Part shown: positions 61,054 to 64,000 of the stretch, piece after piece
Layout: each line of letters starts with the position of its first letter
Numbering within the stretch: the first letter of the stretch is position 1
Source of the DNA: Utricularia gibba
Lineage: Eukaryota > Streptophyta > Magnoliopsida > Lamiales > Lentibulariaceae
Reading direction: 5' to 3'
NCBI GenBank assembly: GCA_002189035.1
Contig: NEEC01000026.1
Span: forward strand, 434,001 to 498,000
Length of the DNA: 64,000 nucleotides
Position numbers and translations under genes: made by a program
Notes under the pieces: generated by a model
Told to the model about the DNA's origin: nothing
Databases searched by the model: none
The model's input: the letters and a program-made list of their open reading frames with translations, nothing else

Positions 61054-61917
61054 TTTTTATGTGGTCGCGCAGAGGCAAGGCGGAACTATCTGTATTAAAA
61101 GGTCGACCAGTTTGTTGACGGTGGAATCTGGAGGATAGTGTAAAGCATTCTCAAACCATTATTATTCAATTCCGGAAATACATAAATTTAATTCATTGAA
61201 TTTAATTTATAAAGTTTCTTAATTTACTTTATTAATTTCTGAAAATATTCTTTATAATTTAAAACATAAATTTCATAATATTAAAATATTTTCAACACAA
61301 AATATAATATAAAATTAATTGAACAACAACTAATCATATAATATATCAATTTAAATTTATTCAAATATGCTTAATCAAATCTTTTTTTAAATAACGATGG
61401 ATATACTATCATGTGAATGCTTTACTTGAACTACATAATTTTGTATATTCATTCTAACATCTTTGTAATTTTTCAGGGTTTAGATCATTGTAGATCAATT
61501 ATATTTATCTACATCAATATTTTCAAAAATAGAATGTTTTATGTAGTATATCTATAAAATAAATTAACATAACTAGATCAAACTAAATCCACATATCAAT
61601 AAAGTTGAGTACTATATCAATTTCAAAATAAAAAAAATATAATTATAAGACAAATCATTTCAAATTCACAAGATCATTGATACACTTCAAAGTCCAATTA
61701 ACCATTTGAATTAGAGAGATTAACATATGCATTATCATCTTTATTTTTCGAAGTGCTATGAGCTAATTAAGCTCTTAGACTTTTGCAAGACCATGAAATA
61801 TCATTTCATACATTTCATTTTGTTCAAGACTCATCTTACTTACATCATTCTGATATATCTTCAAGCAGAGATTCGTAAAATATAATTGATTGTAGATCTC
61901 CATCAACTCATTTTTTT
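61054..61917. other. AT-rich spacer upstream of glyoxalase II
   Basis: The first 100 bp hold the promoter and 5' UTR of the glyoxalase gene. The rest is AT-rich with no coding text. Confidence 0.4.
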
Positions 61918-62435
61918 CTAAAGCTCAAGATATAAGTTGTTTACAACATCCTTGTATTCTCTGAATGATTTCTCATTAGCAATACTAGTAGAATCTATAA
62001 ATTGTTTCTCTTGTGATTTACGCCTCACAACCTTTTGTCTTATAGGCCTCTTTTCTTCTTCAATACTTGGAGAAGATTGCAAAGGTGCAGTAAGTTTCTC
62101 ATTAAATCTAATTTTCAAGCTCTCTTTCAAACCTTTTCCAATGGTATAATTTGTTACCTTGCAAAGAAGGCATATACTTATATGTGATAGAAATTGATAT
62201 CAACAAAATAATAAAAGTATATGTACCGACATCCATTTCTGCTCAAAACGCAAAACTTCCCAACATTTAATACAAATCTTTCTTTTTTTTCATTTTTGAA
62301 TAGCTCTAAAGCTTGGAGTTTGAAATCGTATTCATTGTAGCCATTATCTTTTATCGACATTATTCTATTGATACAACCTTCGAATTTGCTAAAATTACAA
62401 CTTAGAGTATCACACTTGTGCGTTATTATATCCAT
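61918..62435 (-). pseudogene. Fragment of a NAM-associated / Harbinger Myb-like protein
   Basis: Two minus-strand frames, CDTLSCNFSKFEGCINRIMS..NGYNEYDFKLQALELFKNE and IRFNEKLTAPLQSS..RPIRQKVVRRKSQEKQF, resemble the C-terminal domain of plant proteins often mislabelled glutathione S-transferase T3-like. Those are derived from Harbinger Myb genes. The usual forms are KF..C...I...N.SG.NE.D....A..LY..E and RPIG.K.AKRK. A short gap and frame change separate them. It is a remnant without the N-terminal DNA-binding part. Confidence 0.5.
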
Positions 62436-63269
62436 GCTTTAGACAACGATATGCAGAGCTTCATTATTTCCTTTTTGTGAGTTCCATATATTGAATTCTT
62501 ACTAACATTTATCCAAGTTGAAAAAATGATCAATTTATCTTATCACACCATCTCTGAGATTGTAATCTTCTAATTGTTCATTCTATAACAAAAGAATCAT
62601 ACTGAAACATTTTGAATATATACAATATAAAAAAGAATAAAGTACAACAAATACTAAACAATAATCCAACTACACACTATACTCCAATTATACTAGATGA
62701 AAAAAATTTATTAAAACTAAGAATTATGAATTCCTCTTTCAACTCATGCTAGAATGGTTTTTTATGGGAAAAAAAAAGAAAATCAAAGGAGAAGTTTGTC
62801 CTATAGTAACTAATGGTACATCCACATATTGATACCCAATTCAACCTAGTTGTAAGCAATCTGTCAAAAGCAATCAAAACATTGCTTGGTAAATCGGGTG
62901 AAAACTTGAACTACGTACATATATGTTTTTAAAAAATGGTAAAGCCAACAGACATATAAAAATCAGCAAAGACAACAAAAATCAGCAAAAATCATACAAA
63001 AAACAGAGCATGCCCTGCCAGAAACGAATAAGAAAGGTGCTGATGGGGTGTAAATCGGGCGAAGATAATCGGTTCCAGAAAAAGCTGCCAAGGAAGTTTT
63101 GAGGAGACAGTGCCTGCCGACAGACCGGTGTGTCAGAAACCTGCAGCGGCGGCCGTATGGCACAGTCTGAAAAGCAGCCAAATTACGGCAGAACAGGCGT
63201 ATGATACCTGGAAAGCAAGGCCACATAGCAGGTGCAAAAGTAACCGACACCCGCAGGGGCAGAGAATCG

Positions 63270-63480
63270 GCTAGGATGGCTTCCCCTATAAATAAAAGGG
63301 GCCATAACAGGAAGGGGGGGGGGGGGGAACCTCCAAATCTGTATCATCCTTAATCATCTCCATCTAGTAAACATTTTTCTCCGGTGAGCTCCGTCAGCTC
63401 CGTGGTTTTTCCGCCTCACGGTGGTTTCCACGTAAAAAATCCCCATCTATCTTCGCTGCATCCAATCAAACCGAAAAGAC
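63270..63480 (+). mobile_element. Part of a copia-like LTR (promoter and U5 end)
   Basis: A TATA box CCTATAAATAAAAGG near 63284 is followed, about 120 bp on, by GGTTTTTCCGCCTCACGGTGG and GTTTCCACGTAAAAAATCCC. The same TATA-to-GGTTTCCACGT arrangement occurs in the LTR at 7606-8101. The ends of this copy are not clear. Confidence 0.45.
63314..63327 (+). repeat. G14 homopolymer
   Basis: Fourteen consecutive G residues lie shortly after the TATA box of the presumed LTR. The length of such a run is unreliable in most sequencing data. Confidence 0.85.
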
Positions 63481-63757
63481 GATAAAAAAGAAAGCGACAC
63501 CACCAACAACAGGAAATCGGCCTAAACCGGCATACCGATTTTCGCCCTTAACAGGTGCAGAAGAGATATTATGCAGGGAAAAGAATGTAAAATGGACAGG
63601 AAGAGATTCAATGTACCTGGAAGGAGTTTGAAGACAGCAACAAAGAGATCCAAAGAAATTGAGCGCAAAAGTATAATTCGAGTAATTTGGATGAAGAAAA
63701 TTAGGGCACAAATTCAGGTTTTTTTAAGTCTCATTTCACAAGAATTTAGAGCAAAGA

Positions 63758-64000
63758 GATCTTATCCACAAGTAATTCTACGAGCACATAGAAACTGTCG
63801 AAGTAATAAAATAAGATCTTATTCAAAATAAAAACTCAAGAAGACCGAAAACAAAATAAAGATTTGGTTTTAAAAACAATAGAAAAAGTGGCTTTGTATC
63901 TAGGATCCATTTAACTCAAAACTCGCCGGTATCTGTGTATGTAAACCTTGAGAACTAGTTTATTTGTGCAAGTTCTAAGGGTGTTATTCTAAAATAGTGC
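63758..64000 (-). mobile_element. Fourth R1-family LTR, cut by the window end
   Basis: The text CACATAGAAACTGTCGAAGTAATAAAATAAGATC, AGACCGAAAACAAAATAAAGATTTGGTTTT and ATTCTAAAATAGTGC matches the first 250 bp of the R1 copies at 20.6 and 55.7 kb in the same orientation. A short internal stretch around the ACAAGAAATTGTTATTG region is missing. Confidence 0.75.

Overview
The window is nuclear DNA from a flowering plant, most likely a eudicot. Its genes have many GT-AG introns, the proteins belong to plant families (WEB coiled-coil, DUF247, LURP-one, WRKY group IIa, plastid/mitochondrial seryl-tRNA synthetase, cinnamoyl-CoA reductase), and the spaces between genes are full of degraded Ty1/copia, LTR-only, hAT and PIF/Harbinger elements. 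The species cannot be named from the sequence.

Layout. Positions 1-20.3 kb are gene-rich: ARFB1-type GTPase (minus, cut by the window edge), mitochondrial complex I subunit NDUFS6 (plus), a broken TOM1-like/TOL1 gene (minus) split by a short copia element and abutting a dead hAT transposase, a NERD-domain membrane protein (minus), a ROCK1-type nucleotide-sugar transporter (plus), a WEB coiled-coil protein (minus) and a small plastid-type membrane protein (minus). Positions 20.6-25 kb are repeats. Positions 25.3-32.6 kb hold a second gene island, all on plus: LURP-one-related protein, organellar seryl-tRNA synthetase, cinnamoyl-CoA reductase and a WRKY40-like factor. Positions 33-48.9 kb are a repeat sea: a four-deep nest of LTR elements, a perfect 8 x 68 bp tandem array, a PIF/Harbinger element and another large LTR. 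A single-exon DUF247 gene sits alone at 49.1-50.6 kb. More repeats follow, then cytosolic glyoxalase II (59.6-61.1 kb, minus), then repeats to the end.

Context. Four or five genes in the first 20 kb have Arabidopsis relatives that I remember as lying close together on two paralogous segments (At3g02900-At3g03120 and At5g16660-At5g17060), so this looks like an ancestral collinear block. CCR followed by a WRKY40-like gene likewise recalls CCR2 (At1g80820) and WRKY40 (At1g80840). The genes do not form one pathway: they cover vesicle traffic, respiration, sugar-nucleotide transport, organelle translation, lignin/defence metabolism and methylglyoxal detoxification.

Quality note. The seryl-tRNA synthetase and CCR genes together carry three apparent frameshifts. 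Each is the loss of one base in a C or G run and the genes are otherwise intact, so consensus errors are at least as likely as real mutations. I see no convincing sign of an undescribed biological system. The best leads are the perfect 68-bp array, the duplicated W-box promoter of the WRKY gene, the nested LTRs with readable target duplications, and three LTR families that share a similar block near their 3' ends.
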